A stretch of 64,000 nucleotides of DNA from Thalassotalea_H castellviae (GCF_031846185.1 NZ_JAVRIF010000002.1:310001-374000); one strand, 5' to 3'. Counted from the stretch's first letter, positions 51,197 to 61,200 are shown. Notes: a model not told the origin generated them from the sequence alone. A program made the numbers and translations.

Positions 51197-52771
51197 TTAA
51201 ACTTCTTTAAAATACTCATGTATAAACGTATCAAAATCAACTTTGTCTTCTTGCTCAATTTCGGCTTGTTTTTGGTGGGATATTTCAGCCTGATCAATAA
51301 AATACTGTTGAGAATAATATTGATAGTCATTTTTTAAGGTTTCTGCTCGATAGCTTTTTGCTTTCGCTAATGCAAATTGAGTCAAACTTTGTTCTTTCTC
51401 AACAACAATGGCAAGAATTTTAGCAGAAGGGGTTAAGCTTGAATCTGTCAGTTTCGCTTTTTCAATGGCGATGGCTTCGCTATATTTATCGCACTGATAG
51501 GCTTTATCCAGTAATCTTGCCACTTTTTCCATATCATAAAAAAGCTCTCCTCCCCACGTTTCAATCGATTTTTCAATACCTTCATCTGATAGTAATAACT
51601 GAGGATCTCGTCCCCTCACTACCACTTCATCCATATTTTCTTCACAAATATTTTGCTTATCACAATCTAATGTCGGACTTTCCATCAATGCACAAAACGT
51701 TAAGAATATATCAAGGAAGTATATTTGCTGTTGATCAATTCCGGTATCTGCAAAAGGGTTAACATCTAACGCTCTCACTTCTATGTATTGAACGCCTCGA
51801 CTTTGCAGTGCTTGAGATGGTTTCTCACCAGAATTGGCAACTTGTTTAGGGCGAATAGGTGCATAAAGTTCATTTTCAATCTGTAAAACATTACTGTTTA
51901 ATTGTTGGTACTTGCCATCAACTTTAATTCCTATTTTTTCAAATTCTTCTGATTTGATATTAATCGCTTCTTTTACGCCATTGAGATAACCTTCAAGGTT
52001 GTTATAACAAATATGCAAAGATGATTGTTCGCTGTTGGTATAACCTAAATCACTCATTCTTAGTGATGTGGCATGTTCAAGGTACAAATAACCACTTTTA
52101 GATTTTTTAAAGGGTAATGTAGTGGCTTTATTTTGTAAGAATGACGGACAAATAGCTGGTGAGCTGCCATACAAGTATGGGATCAACCAGCAGTAACGTT
52201 TATAGTTTCTTAAAAGCGAAAAATATCTTGCAGAAACATAATCTTGCATTTCATCATGATTATCATCTATGACTTTAAGTGTTTGCCAGAAGCTATCTGA
52301 AAACGAAAAATTAAAATGAATACCGGCAATAACTTGCATCATACTACCGTAACGGTTTTTTAAACCTTGACGATATACCGTTTTCATTTTACCAACATTT
52401 GAGTTGCCAAATTTAGCTAGAACTATTTTATCATCGTCGTCTACGAAGCAAGGCATGCTCATCGGCCAAATTAATTCGTCATTAATTTGTGACAATGTAA
52501 ATTTCTGAGTATCTCTTAGTTGAGCGATTGCCTCTTCTGGCGAATGACTTACCGGCGTAATAAATTCTAATAAACACTCTGAGTAATCTGTGGTGATATT
52601 GGGATGAGTCAGCGCTGCACCTAGGTTGTGATAGTGATCGTGCTCCGATAATCTTCCTTGAGAAAGCACTCGTAACCCTTCTCGTTCTATGCCTCTTCCA
52701 ATGCCAGTTAAAGCTTGAATGTGTGTATCATCACTTAGTGTGTTGATATATTGTTGAAAAGATAATGTCAA
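51197..52771 (-). CDS. gshA: Glutamate-cysteine ligase
   Basis: First, rate-limiting step of glutathione synthesis; 524 residues (E. coli 518). Recognisable segments are GIGRGIEREGLRVLSQGRLSEHDH near the N-terminus (metal-binding glutamates), TTDYSECLLEFITP, VIAGIHFNFSFSD, and GVQYIEVRALDVNPFADTGID. It converges on the tandem sRNA units, whose last terminator ends 60 bases from its stop. The glutaredoxin and the MAPEG gene in the window could draw on the glutathione it makes. Confidence 0.97.
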   Translation of the reverse strand: MTLSFQQYINTLSDDTHIQALTGIGRGIEREGLRVLSQGRLSEHDHYHNLGAALTHPNITTDYSECLLEFITPVSHSPEEAIAQLRDTQKFTLSQINDELIWPMSMPCFVDDDDKIVLAKFGNSNVGKMKTVYRQGLKNRYGSMMQVIAGIHFNFSFSDSFWQTLKVIDDNHDEMQDYVSARYFSLLRNYKRYCWLIPYLYGSSPAICPSFLQNKATTLPFKKSKSGYLYLEHATSLRMSDLGYTNSEQSSLHICYNNLEGYLNGVKEAINIKSEEFEKIGIKVDGKYQQLNSNVLQIENELYAPIRPKQVANSGEKPSQALQSRGVQYIEVRALDVNPFADTGIDQQQIYFLDIFLTFCALMESPTLDCDKQNICEENMDEVVVRGRDPQLLLSDEGIEKSIETWGGELFYDMEKVARLLDKAYQCDKYSEAIAIEKAKLTDSSLTPSAKILAIVVEKEQSLTQFALAKAKSYRAETLKNDYQYYSQQYFIDQAEISHQKQAEIEQEDKVDFDTFIHEYFKEV

Positions 52772-53084
52772 AATAATCCTTGTTGCATGAAGCAGTTACT
52801 GATTACCTATTTAAGGGGTAATGGTTGATATTTCAATGGCCATTGAATTTTTTTATTGTGTTATTTTCTTCTAAGAATATAACTAAAATACTATCAAATA
52901 CCCAGATCGATTATGCTATTGATCAATTAGACCGAACATTAATAAAATATATTTCTATCAATGTTTTCGATTGAAATTGTTTCTTACTTGTCGTTTTAAC
53001 CAGTAATTTTTGCATGAGCTATTTCTAATATATAGAACATCAGGTAAAGTTTAGCGAAATAATAACGTGTAGAATTAACCTAAT
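52772..53084. other. 313-base divergent gap between gshA and nhaC
   Basis: Contains a perfect palindrome TTCAAT-GGCC-ATTGAA followed by T (52832-52854) and the inverted repeat ATTACC/GGTAAT just before it. No plus-strand gene lies upstream of it, so its role (operator or terminator of an unseen transcript) is unclear. Otherwise A+T-rich. Confidence 0.4.
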
Positions 53085-54443
53085 ATGCAAGATAGTCCTT
53101 TAACCCTTTTACCTCCTGTCATTGCTATTATCATTGCTATTTGGCGAAAGAATGCATTACTCGCTTTATTTAGTGGTATGTTGCTCAGTTTTTTGATGAT
53201 CGCTAATTGGCAACCTATTGCGGGCATAACCAATAGCGCTGTAGGGCTTATTCAAGTATTTTCGTCTATTGGCAATGTTTATATTGTCACCTTTAGTTTA
53301 TTAATTGGTGCCCTTGTTGCGCTAATGAACCAATCCGGTGCGGTAAATGGTTTTATCGCGTTATTAGCACGGTTAAATCTTGTGAAAAATTCACGCCAAG
53401 CCGCCATACTGCCAACAGTGGTAGGTACCAGTATTTTTACTGATACGAATTTAAGTATGTTTACTGCCGGAATGGCGAGTCAAAAGTTATTTGATCAACA
53501 TAATCTTAGCCGGGCTCGATTAGCTTATTTAGTTGATTCAACATGTGCTCCTATTAGCATTTTATTATTGATTAACGGTTGGGGAGCTTATGTATTAGGT
53601 TTACTCGATGGCTATAGTTTTGATGATCCCGTTGGAATTTTAATTGGCACGGTAGGCTATAATTTTTACGCGATTATTGCCGTACTTATGGCTTATTACA
53701 CAGCTTTTAGCGGCAGAGTATTTGGCCCTATGAAACATGCTCAATCGATTATTAATAAAGACAACACCCACCATGTTGAGCATCACGCCCCAGCAGTGAT
53801 CATGTGGTTACCTTTGTTAGCCTTATTAGTTATCACATTAATCTTATTATGGATCACAGGTGATGGAGATATGCGCAGAGGCTCAGGTTCATTTTCAGTA
53901 TTTTGGGCCATCGTAAGTGCGTTGATTATTTTAGTTACAATGATTAAATCATATCAACTGATGACATTTAACAGCATCTTAAATCATTCGTGGACTGGGA
54001 TTAAGCATATGGCACCAGCCGTGGCAATTTTAGTGCTTTCTTTTGCTTTCGGTGATGCCATTAAAGAGTTAGGTACCGGTGTTTATGTGAGTCAATTATT
54101 GAATGTCGAAGTGCCTCAATATTTACTCGCCCCTATTTTATTTATTGCCGCAGCATTTATGGCGTTTGCTACGGGAACTTCATGGGGCACATTTGCGATT
54201 TTAATACCGATTGCAATTCCTATCGCCCAACAAACCGGTTTGCCGATTGAGTTTTTAGTCGCTGCTGTATTAGGTGGTGGTATTTTTGGTGATCATGCCT
54301 CTCCAATTTCAGATACGACAGTTGTTGCTTCAATTGCCAGTGGTTGTGATCATTTTGAACATGTGAAAACACAATTACCCTATGCGCTTGTTGGCGGGGG
54401 AATGACGCTCATCATATATACACTCATAGGCTTCACTTTTTAA
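53085..54443 (+). CDS. NhaC family Na+/H+ antiporter
   Basis: Inner-membrane cation/proton antiporter of 452 residues with about eleven helices. Family features include PVIAIIIAIWRKNALLALFSGMLL, VGTSIFTDTNLSMFTAGMASQKL, YLVDSTCAPISILLLINGWGAYVL, FATGTSWGTFAILIPIAIP and GGGIFGDHASPISDTTVVASIASGCDH. This is the NhaC/DUF-type antiporter superfamily; the ion could be Na or a solute. The stop overlaps the start of the following pseudouridine synthase gene (TAATG). Confidence 0.88.
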   Translation: MQDSPLTLLPPVIAIIIAIWRKNALLALFSGMLLSFLMIANWQPIAGITNSAVGLIQVFSSIGNVYIVTFSLLIGALVALMNQSGAVNGFIALLARLNLVKNSRQAAILPTVVGTSIFTDTNLSMFTAGMASQKLFDQHNLSRARLAYLVDSTCAPISILLLINGWGAYVLGLLDGYSFDDPVGILIGTVGYNFYAIIAVLMAYYTAFSGRVFGPMKHAQSIINKDNTHHVEHHAPAVIMWLPLLALLVITLILLWITGDGDMRRGSGSFSVFWAIVSALIILVTMIKSYQLMTFNSILNHSWTGIKHMAPAVAILVLSFAFGDAIKELGTGVYVSQLLNVEVPQYLLAPILFIAAAFMAFATGTSWGTFAILIPIAIPIAQQTGLPIEFLVAAVLGGGIFGDHASPISDTTVVASIASGCDHFEHVKTQLPYALVGGGMTLIIYTLIGFTF

Positions 54444-55141
54444 TGCAGACTAAGCAAAACTATGATCTTGAAATCATTGATGAGCAAGCTGACTTTATTA
54501 TTACTAATAAACCGCCGGGCGTTGGTTTTCATGACGAAGCGAACCAACAAGGTTTCTTTAATCAAATAAAATCTACATTATCTTTAGACAATTTATATCC
54601 AGTCCATCGATTAGATAAAATGACATCTGGTTTGCTCATTTTTGCTAAAAACAAAAAGGCTGCTAGCCAATTTCAGCAGTTATTCGAAAGTAGAAATATC
54701 GAAAAATACTATCTTGCCATTAGTGATAAAAAACCCAGTAAAAAACAGGGCTTAATCAAAGGAGATATGGAGAAAAGTCGACGTGGCACGTGGAGACTCG
54801 CACGAAGTCAACATAACCCAGCCATCAGTCAATTTTTCAGTTTTGGCCTTACGCAAGGGAAACGTTTGTTTATTGTCAAACCTTACACAGGAAAAACTCA
54901 TCAAATAAGGGTTGCGCTGAACAGCTTAGGAGCCCCGATTATCGGTGATCCTAATTACTATGCAAATTCAAGCTCAGATCGTGGGTATTTGCATGCCTAC
55001 GCGTTAAAGTTCGTTTTAGATGAGCAGGAGTACCAGTATGTTTTACCCCCTTCAATAGGGAAAGAATTTCTTGATGAGCGCACACATCACGTTTTAACAA
55101 AAATAATCATTCCATGGGCTTTAGCTTGGCCCAAAATCTAG
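54443..55141 (+). CDS. RluA family pseudouridine synthase
   Basis: RNA pseudouridine synthase of 232 residues, catalytic domain only. It has FIITNKPPGVGFHDE, VHRLDKMTSGLLIFAKNKKAA with the catalytic Asp, KYYLAIS, KPYTGKTHQIRVALNSLGAPIIGD and LHAYALKF. It lacks an S4 domain, as in the RluA/TIGR01621-like group whose RNA target is not known. Its ATG overlaps the nhaC stop, so it is translationally coupled to an antiporter with no obvious functional link. Confidence 0.9.
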   Translation: MQTKQNYDLEIIDEQADFIITNKPPGVGFHDEANQQGFFNQIKSTLSLDNLYPVHRLDKMTSGLLIFAKNKKAASQFQQLFESRNIEKYYLAISDKKPSKKQGLIKGDMEKSRRGTWRLARSQHNPAISQFFSFGLTQGKRLFIVKPYTGKTHQIRVALNSLGAPIIGDPNYYANSSSDRGYLHAYALKFVLDEQEYQYVLPPSIGKEFLDERTHHVLTKIIIPWALAWPKI

Positions 55142-55188
55142 AATCAAAGATAAACATAAAACTGTTATTTATAAGGCCTTTTAGTCTG

Positions 55189-56070
55189 CTAATCATTTGT
55201 TAAACAACCAAGTTTACTTTGAAAGTAATCAATAAATGTACGCGTTTTTGCCGGTATATTTCGACTCTGAAATAATATAGTCAACTGCTGCGCCATCACA
55301 TTATGCTCAACAGAAATCGCTTTAATTTTATGATTATTTTTCGCAATATAATCGGGTAATTTGACAATTCCCATACCACGCTGACAAGCCTCTAACCGCA
55401 TTTCATTACTGGTAAGCACCATGGCAATATTGGGTGTGAACACTTGTACACTATTGTTGTGTCTAAATAGCCATTGTTCGCTTTCAGATGCAGTGATCGC
55501 TTTATGAATAAGCAATTCTTCAACCGTATTGTTGTTATCAGCTAATTGACTATTTTCACATGCATAAATGGATTGAGGAAAACTTAATAAGGTTTTACCA
55601 ATCCAATGTGAGGTAGGTAAAGCTTTTTCATGTAAAACAAACACTAAATCATATTGGTGATCAAATTCAGGATAGGCATCTGAATAATGATGGCAATGAA
55701 TCTCAATATCAGGATATTTAAAAGCAAACTCTGTGATCAATGCACTGATCACTTTATTAAAAAACTCTAACGGCAGTAATAAACTCAATTTCCCTTTAAT
55801 TTTATTTTGTTTGTCATGCACTAAACTCTCCATAACATTCAAGGCTTCAACATGTGGTTTACAGGCCTGATACAGTAATAATCCACTTTCTGTTAACTGT
55901 TGTTTTCGGGTAGTTCTTATTAATAATTGACTACCTAATTGTTGCTCTAGCTGAGCTAGACGTCGGCTTAGTTTTGATTTAGGTATTGATAACGCACGAG
56001 ACGCTTTCGTTATCGAGCCTTGTTCGACAATCGTAACAAAGTATAAATAACCATTTAAAGCATCAATCAA
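55189..56070 (-). CDS. LysR family transcription regulator
   Basis: DNA-binding regulator of 293 residues: N-terminal winged helix (LNGYLYFVTIVEQGSITKASRALSIPKSKLSRRLAQLEQQLGSQLLIRTTRKQQLTESG) followed by an effector-binding domain (about 90-290). The ligand is unknown. It is divergent from a thioredoxin gene across a 110-base gap, so that gene is a plausible target, as LysR regulators often control a divergent neighbour. Confidence 0.9.
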   Translation of the reverse strand: MIDALNGYLYFVTIVEQGSITKASRALSIPKSKLSRRLAQLEQQLGSQLLIRTTRKQQLTESGLLLYQACKPHVEALNVMESLVHDKQNKIKGKLSLLLPLEFFNKVISALITEFAFKYPDIEIHCHHYSDAYPEFDHQYDLVFVLHEKALPTSHWIGKTLLSFPQSIYACENSQLADNNNTVEELLIHKAITASESEQWLFRHNNSVQVFTPNIAMVLTSNEMRLEACQRGMGIVKLPDYIAKNNHKIKAISVEHNVMAQQLTILFQSRNIPAKTRTFIDYFQSKLGCLTND

Positions 56071-56180
56071 TTTTATTATCCTATTTTTAAAACAATCTTT
56101 TTCATTTAACCGGACTAATCATATGAAAGCAACCGAAATACACTACTGATCAAGATGAACAAAGTAATTAAAGGAAAAAT

Positions 56181-56495
56181 ATGAGTACAGTTAGCGAAAT
56201 TACAGCAGAGCAGTTTAATGAAGAAGTTAGTCAGCATACTGGCAAAGTTTTAGTCGATTTTTATGCTCCTTGGTGCGGACCTTGTAAAATGATAGCTCCT
56301 GTTGTAGAACAAGTAGCGAATGAGCATCAAGATATTAAAGTGGTAAAAATTGATGCGGATCAAGCACAAACACTGATGAGTCAATTTTCTATTCGAGGGA
56401 TCCCTACCTTATTACTAGTAAAAGACGGGGAAGTGATTGATAGAAAAGTTGGTGCCGCTTCAGTAAAACAAGTACAAGAATTTGTTTTACAGTAA
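56181..56495 (+). CDS. Thioredoxin
   Basis: Cytoplasmic disulfide reductase of 104 residues with the standard active site VDFYAPWCGPCKMIAPVV (WCGPC) and cis-proline in IRGIPTLLLVKDG. AAAGGAAAAAT precedes the ATG. It is a single gene with its own terminator, divergent from the LysR regulator. Not necessarily the housekeeping trxA, since rho is not adjacent. Confidence 0.92.
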   Translation: MSTVSEITAEQFNEEVSQHTGKVLVDFYAPWCGPCKMIAPVVEQVANEHQDIKVVKIDADQAQTLMSQFSIRGIPTLLLVKDGEVIDRKVGAASVKQVQEFVLQ

Positions 56496-56506
56496 ACACC
56501 AATCAT

Positions 56507-56540
56507 AAAAAAACCAGTCATTAAATGACTGGTTTTTTTT
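56507..56540. terminator. Bidirectional terminator between thioredoxin and NSS transporter genes
   Basis: AAAAAACCAGTCA and TGACTGGTTTTTT form a 13-bp stem with a 5-base loop and T runs on both strands. Confidence 0.92.
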
Positions 56541-56555
56541 AGGGTATTAAGTGAA

Positions 56556-57902
56556 TTAAAGTGAATGAATAAAAACAATTAAGATAGCAGTAGGACAAAT
56601 AAACTTGGTATACCACGGCCAAATTTTCCAAAACAAGCTATTTTCAACTGTTTCATTACCTTCTTGAAGTTCTTTTAAAATTTCACTTCTATGCCAAATC
56701 CAACCAACAAATACACAACACAGCATGGCAATAATAGGTTGTCCATATTCAGTAGCCAGCGTAGCAACAAAATCTAGCATCACACCGATATTACTGATAA
56801 TAGCTGTACTCATTATGAAAATAAGAATACCGATAAAAGTGGTCGCTTTTTTACGTTCAACATTATGGCGTTCTACAACAAAAGAAACGGGACCTTCAAG
56901 CATAGATATAGATGAGGTTAACGCTGCAACCGACATTAAAATGAAAAATGCAAAAGCGACAAATAGCCCCATTCCCCCCATCGTTTCAAACAAACTCGGC
57001 AAAACAGTAAACACTAAGCCTGAGCCAGAAATCAAACTACCATCTTCAGCAAAGATAGCAACACCTTGCGCTTGTGCAACATACATTGCAGGAATAATCA
57101 GCAAGCCAGCTAAGAAGGCGATAGAAACATCAATTAACGTCACTTGTGCACCTAGTGTGACTAAATTTTCTTTTTTAGAGATATATGAACCATAAATCAC
57201 CATAACACTGGTACCCAATGACAATGAAAAGAATGCTTGTCCCAGTGCGCTAATTAATAAATCAGGTTCTAAGACACGCGAAATATCAGGGTTTAGATAA
57301 GCATTTAACCCCTCTGTTGCACCGTCTAAGGTGAAAACATAGCCGATCAAAATGATTAACAGAGTAATAAGCAAAGGCATTAACCGCTTTGACCATTTCT
57401 CAATGCCGTCTTCAACGCCTCGTCGAATCACAAAAACCGTTAAGAACATAAAAATTGCAGTAAATAAAACATTTCTCGCTAATGATTGAGAGATCACCCA
57501 AGTGGCCGTGGTATCACTGCCAATTACTTTGGCTATGGGCTCAATGGCATAAGAAACCATCCAGCCCGCTAATATCCCGTAAAAACTAAGAATTAACGCT
57601 GCGCATATTACCCCGCCAAAGCCCACTAAAAAGGCAAAACGTTTATGGAACAAGGTCCGAGACATTTTTTGTAATGAAGTTACGGCGTTTGCTTGGCCAT
57701 ATCGACCAATTAATAATTCTGCCATAAACGCAGGGTAAGCTAAGCAAAAAGCTAAAACTAAATATACAAGCACAAACGCAGCACCACCATTACTTGCCGT
57801 TTGTGTTGGGAATCCCCAAATATTTCCCAGTCCAACAGCAGAACCTGCTGCTGCCATGATAAAACCAATACGAGAACTAAACTCGCCTCTTGAAGCTGCC
57901 AT
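56556..57902 (-). CDS. Neurotransmitter:sodium symporter family transporter
   Basis: Sodium-coupled amino-acid or amine transporter of the LeuT fold, 448 residues, about eleven to twelve helices. Helix 1 carries the ion/substrate-binding motif AAAGSAVGLGNIWGFPTQTASNGGAAF; other conserved parts are QAFFSLSLGTSVMVIYGSYISKKENLV and helix 8 LTSSISMLEGPVSFVVER. The bacterial subfamily with this start (RGEFSSRIGFIMAAAGSAVG) typically moves Trp, Leu or similar; the substrate is not clear. Stands alone, no strong ribosome-binding site. Confidence 0.9.
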   Translation of the reverse strand: MAASRGEFSSRIGFIMAAAGSAVGLGNIWGFPTQTASNGGAAFVLVYLVLAFCLAYPAFMAELLIGRYGQANAVTSLQKMSRTLFHKRFAFLVGFGGVICAALILSFYGILAGWMVSYAIEPIAKVIGSDTTATWVISQSLARNVLFTAIFMFLTVFVIRRGVEDGIEKWSKRLMPLLITLLIILIGYVFTLDGATEGLNAYLNPDISRVLEPDLLISALGQAFFSLSLGTSVMVIYGSYISKKENLVTLGAQVTLIDVSIAFLAGLLIIPAMYVAQAQGVAIFAEDGSLISGSGLVFTVLPSLFETMGGMGLFVAFAFFILMSVAALTSSISMLEGPVSFVVERHNVERKKATTFIGILIFIMSTAIISNIGVMLDFVATLATEYGQPIIAMLCCVFVGWIWHRSEILKELQEGNETVENSLFWKIWPWYTKFICPTAILIVFIHSL

Positions 57903-58095
57903 TGAAATTCATCTTTGTTATTATTAATATCGCCTTAATTTACTTAATCTGGCGCAAGAAAAATAGTATTTTCAACTTCTTTTCATGGTTTAATTTTTTC
58001 TACCTAAGATCAAAACGTAAAGAAGGAATTACCAAAACGATGGTTTTTCATACAAATTACAACCATTAGATTAACGTACTTAACGATATCTTTGA

Positions 58096-58455
58096 TATAA
58101 ACTATGTTCCGTCAATAATTTAACCAAACAGAATTGCAATGCTGAATATCAAGCCCTGCAAGATTTAAATGTATCCATCGACAAAAATATTCTTATTCAT
58201 TATCCAACCGCCTATTATTTTTATGTAGGAAAAAATAACTCATGGTTAGCAAATGATATTTTATTAGGTTTAGAGCGCGCCATTGCCGATGGCAGTTTTA
58301 ATACAATATTGAATAAACACTATGGTGAAATCGTCAGCGCGGTTCGTAAAACAAGGCGAAACGTCATTTCTTTAAAGAACCCGTATTTATCCGAAAAAAC
58401 GCCCTTGTTTCGTAAAAATCTTTGGATAGACTTATACCCAGCGCCTCCACTTTAA
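58096..58455 (+). pseudogene. C-terminal remnant of a solute-binding family 3 protein
   Basis: A 119-codon open stretch lacks any start codon and is preceded by an in-frame TGA at 58093-58095. Its translation contains HYPTAYYFYVGKNNSWLAND, LGLERAIADGSFNTILNKHY and NPYLSEKTPLFRKNLWIDLY, ending in a normal stop; this is the C-terminal end of the transporter substrate-binding-domain proteins common in Alteromonadales (family 3 type). The first half of such a protein is not found upstream, so it looks like a gene truncated by deletion. The remaining parts of the 805-base gap (57903-58707) show nothing else recognisable. Confidence 0.7.
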
Positions 58456-58707
58456 TTATTGAGTCATTTTATTTGAAAATAGAAATGTCTACCAATCATT
58501 CGTTAATTTATCGAATAAATAACAATAGATAGATTTGAAATAACTTAATTAAAGAAAGACTTATTTAGTCTTCAAAATAGCATGCTTTGCGACAAGGTTA
58601 TTTATATAATAGTTAACATAACGTTAATAATATAAATCCTTGTAGATACAGAGCCTATAAATCGCGTTTATCTACGATATATTTATAGTTTTTGAGAATA
58701 CCTCCTC

Positions 58708-60129
58708 ATGTTCAAACCATTGTTATTTTGTTTTTTATACTTCATTTGTTCTTTTTCTTCATTCGCATCTGAGCCGGGTAGCATTGACTTAACCAACTCT
58801 ATTTTTGGTTTCACTGCACTAAGCTTATTCGTTATCGCCTATTTACTGGTAATTGGTGAAGACTTAATTCACCTTAGAAAATCTAAACCTGTATTAGTCG
58901 CAGCAGGGATAATTTGGCTGATCATCGGCTGGATTTATACCCAAAATGGCATTCCAGATGAAGCTGAGCATGCTTTTAATCATAATCTTTTAGAGTATGC
59001 GCAACTCCTGTTATTTTTACTTGTTGCGATGACTTATATTAACTCGATGGAAGAAAGAGGCATTTTTGACCGACTTCGCATTTGGATGGTCGCAAAAGGG
59101 TTAAGCCTTAGATCGTTATTTTGGTTAACGGGTATTTTAGCTTTTGCAATTTCTTCCTTTGCCAATAACCTGACAACAGCCATGCTAATGTGTGCCATAG
59201 TTCTTAAAGTGGCGAATAAAGATAAAAAATTTATCAACATTGCATGTATAAATATCGTGATTGGCGCAAATGCTGGCGGGGTCTTCAGTCCTTTTGGCGA
59301 TATAACCACCTTAATGATATGGCAAGCAGGTTTAGTTAAGTTTGAACAGTTTATCGTGTTATTTGTTCCTTCATTAGTTAACTTTTTAGTACCCGCCATT
59401 ATCATGAGCTTTTTTATTTCCAACGAAAAATCAGAAGCGATACTTGATGAATCATTTCAATTAAAACGCGGAGCAAAAAGGATTGTTGCCTTATTCGTAT
59501 TAACCATAGCTACAGCGGTAATGTGTCATAGCTTTGTCAATATGCCACCCGTTTTAGGTATGATGATGGGCTTAGGTTATTTGAAATTTTTTGGCTATTA
59601 CTTACGATTAAGCCTACCTCGTTCACTTGACAAAAAACGTTCAAAAGCCCAAGCGAATAACGATGAAAAAGCATTGAAAATGCATGGAAATATTATCCCG
59701 TTTGATATTTTCGAAAAAGTAGCCCGTGCAGAATGGGATACGCTACTTTTCTTTTATGGCGTAGTTATGTGTGTTGGCGGTTTAGGTTTTATGGGGTACT
59801 TAAGTTTAGTTTCTGAAGCGATGTATAGCCATTGGAGCCCAACTTATGCCAACGTCGCGGTAGGCGTATTATCTGCTATTGTCGATAATATCCCTGTTGT
59901 TTTTGCGGTATTGAGTATGCATCCAACCATGGATTTACAACAATGGTTATTAGTGACTATGACCGCCGGTGTAGGTGGAAGCTTATTATCTATCGGGTCG
60001 GCATCGGGTGTTGCCTTAATGGGACAAACGAAAGGCGTGTATTCATTTCTTGGTCACCTAAAATGGTCTTGGGCAATTGTTTTAGGCTATATAGCAAGTA
60101 TCGCGGTGCACTTTTTGATCAATGGCTAA
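58708..60129 (+). CDS. nhaD: NhaD family Na+/H+ antiporter
   Basis: Sodium/proton antiporter of the NhaD type found in marine and halophilic bacteria; 473 residues, with a short signal-like N-terminus (FLYFICSFSSFAS) and about twelve helices. Diagnostic stretches are NHNLLEYAQLLLFLLVAMTYINSMEERGIFDRLR, SSFANNLTTAMLMCAIVL, INIVIGANAGGVFSPFGDITTLMIWQAG, GVLSAIVDNIPVVFAVLSM and GVGGSLLSIGSASGVALMG. It contributes to Na resistance at alkaline pH. A terminator follows. Confidence 0.93.
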   Translation: MFKPLLFCFLYFICSFSSFASEPGSIDLTNSIFGFTALSLFVIAYLLVIGEDLIHLRKSKPVLVAAGIIWLIIGWIYTQNGIPDEAEHAFNHNLLEYAQLLLFLLVAMTYINSMEERGIFDRLRIWMVAKGLSLRSLFWLTGILAFAISSFANNLTTAMLMCAIVLKVANKDKKFINIACINIVIGANAGGVFSPFGDITTLMIWQAGLVKFEQFIVLFVPSLVNFLVPAIIMSFFISNEKSEAILDESFQLKRGAKRIVALFVLTIATAVMCHSFVNMPPVLGMMMGLGYLKFFGYYLRLSLPRSLDKKRSKAQANNDEKALKMHGNIIPFDIFEKVARAEWDTLLFFYGVVMCVGGLGFMGYLSLVSEAMYSHWSPTYANVAVGVLSAIVDNIPVVFAVLSMHPTMDLQQWLLVTMTAGVGGSLLSIGSASGVALMGQTKGVYSFLGHLKWSWAIVLGYIASIAVHFLING

Positions 60130-60135
60130 AACCAT

Positions 60136-60175
60136 AAAATTAACGCCGAGCATTAAAAAATCGGCGTTAATTTTA
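60136..60175 (+). terminator. Hairpin terminator after nhaD
   Basis: AAAATTAACGCCGA and TCGGCGTTAATTTT form a perfect 14-bp stem around an 11-base A-rich loop; the T tract is short. Confidence 0.75.
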
Positions 60176-60246
60176 GTTCTCACCTTTAAATTGAGAAAAC
60201 TTGACCTTACTTAATAAGTATAAGGTTTCGATGAAAAGCATGATCA

Positions 60247-60546
60247 ATGATTTATAGATACTTAAAAGTACTCTTTATTCTACAGGCGATTATTTCTTCA
60301 AGTGAAATAAATAGCGCTGGATCTGATCATCCGCTCTTTTCAGACAATGAAAATAGTTATGCTGAGTTAGCATTTTTTACAGATATCGAAGACCCTAACT
60401 CAGAAGATGCTGATGTGATTGTATCTTCTTGGCTGAAATTTCAACAAGCCAAAAGAGTTTTTCAACAACCTCAATATCAATCACCTTTTGTTCCTCGTAC
60501 CTACTTAGCGTTAAATTATACTCGCGCTCCGCCTCGTTACATTTAG
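60247..60546 (+). CDS. Small exported protein, unknown
   Basis: A 99-residue frame with a possible signal peptide (MIYRYLKVLFILQAIISSSEI, then NSAGSD), an acidic middle (ELAFFTDIEDPNSEDADVIV) and a short tail rich in aromatic residues and proline (QSPFVPRTYLALNYTRAPPRYI). No ribosome-binding site is evident and no family is recognised. It lies between nhaD and a CBS-domain gene on the same strand. It could be a small periplasmic protein or a chance frame. Confidence 0.45.
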   Translation: MIYRYLKVLFILQAIISSSEINSAGSDHPLFSDNENSYAELAFFTDIEDPNSEDADVIVSSWLKFQQAKRVFQQPQYQSPFVPRTYLALNYTRAPPRYI

Positions 60547-60609
60547 TTGTTATTTACATTCAATACCCATTAATTATTTGCACTAAATTTAGCAAGAATC
60601 GAGGTCATC

Positions 60610-61173
60610 ATGAAAAAATTACCCTTAGTCAACTTGACAGCGGTCGATAATATTTTATCGCCCAATTACAATGAAAATATCAACCTTTCCTCTTCAGCCA
60701 TGTCCGTATTTACCGACTTTAAATATCAAAAAGCACAGGTTATTGAAGCGGATACTACGGCAACTCAAGCATTACAATTAATGCAAAAGTCCCATGTTCG
60801 AATGAAAGTCGCCATTTCAAATGAAGAAGATTTTTTAGGTATTATCAGTACCAATGAAATATCAGAACAAAATATTATTGCAAGACTTTCAAAAGGTATT
60901 CATCGAGATGATATTTTAGTGAAAGATTTAATGATCCCAAAATTTCAACTCCATGCTTTTGAACTGAATGATCTTGTCAACGCTACCGTAGGAGATATTG
61001 TTACAACATTGGGAAATTATAAATTAAGGCATTGTGTGGTGTTAGATAAATATAATCATCACATTCGAGGTGTTATCTCTTCAAGCGATATTGCCAGAAA
61101 ACTCCAAATGAATGCTGGTAACGATAATGAATTTTCATTTAACACCATTTATGAAGAGGCATATATTCAATAA
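60610..61173 (+). CDS. CBS domain-pair protein
   Basis: A soluble protein of 187 residues with an N-terminal stretch of about 35 residues and two CBS motifs (about 40-100: VIEADTTATQALQLMQKSHVRMKVAIS, LGIISTNEI; about 105-170: VKDLMIPKFQL, LRHCVVLDKYNHHIRGVISSSDIARKL). Such domain pairs bind adenine nucleotides and regulate partners. GAGG lies 7 bases before the ATG. Its place after nhaD suggests an energy-sensing role in ion transport, but no partner is shown. Confidence 0.85.
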   Translation: MKKLPLVNLTAVDNILSPNYNENINLSSSAMSVFTDFKYQKAQVIEADTTATQALQLMQKSHVRMKVAISNEEDFLGIISTNEISEQNIIARLSKGIHRDDILVKDLMIPKFQLHAFELNDLVNATVGDIVTTLGNYKLRHCVVLDKYNHHIRGVISSSDIARKLQMNAGNDNEFSFNTIYEEAYIQ

Positions 61174-61200
61174 TTCCGACGAAAGCCAACGATATATGTT

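Noticed and set aside
52832..52854. Palindrome plus T run as a terminator
   Set aside because: No plus-strand gene precedes it; gshA runs away on the other strand. It may be an operator, so no terminator is called.
56725..57195. 156-codon open frame on the plus strand
   Set aside because: Antisense to the NSS transporter gene; no homology and no start context.
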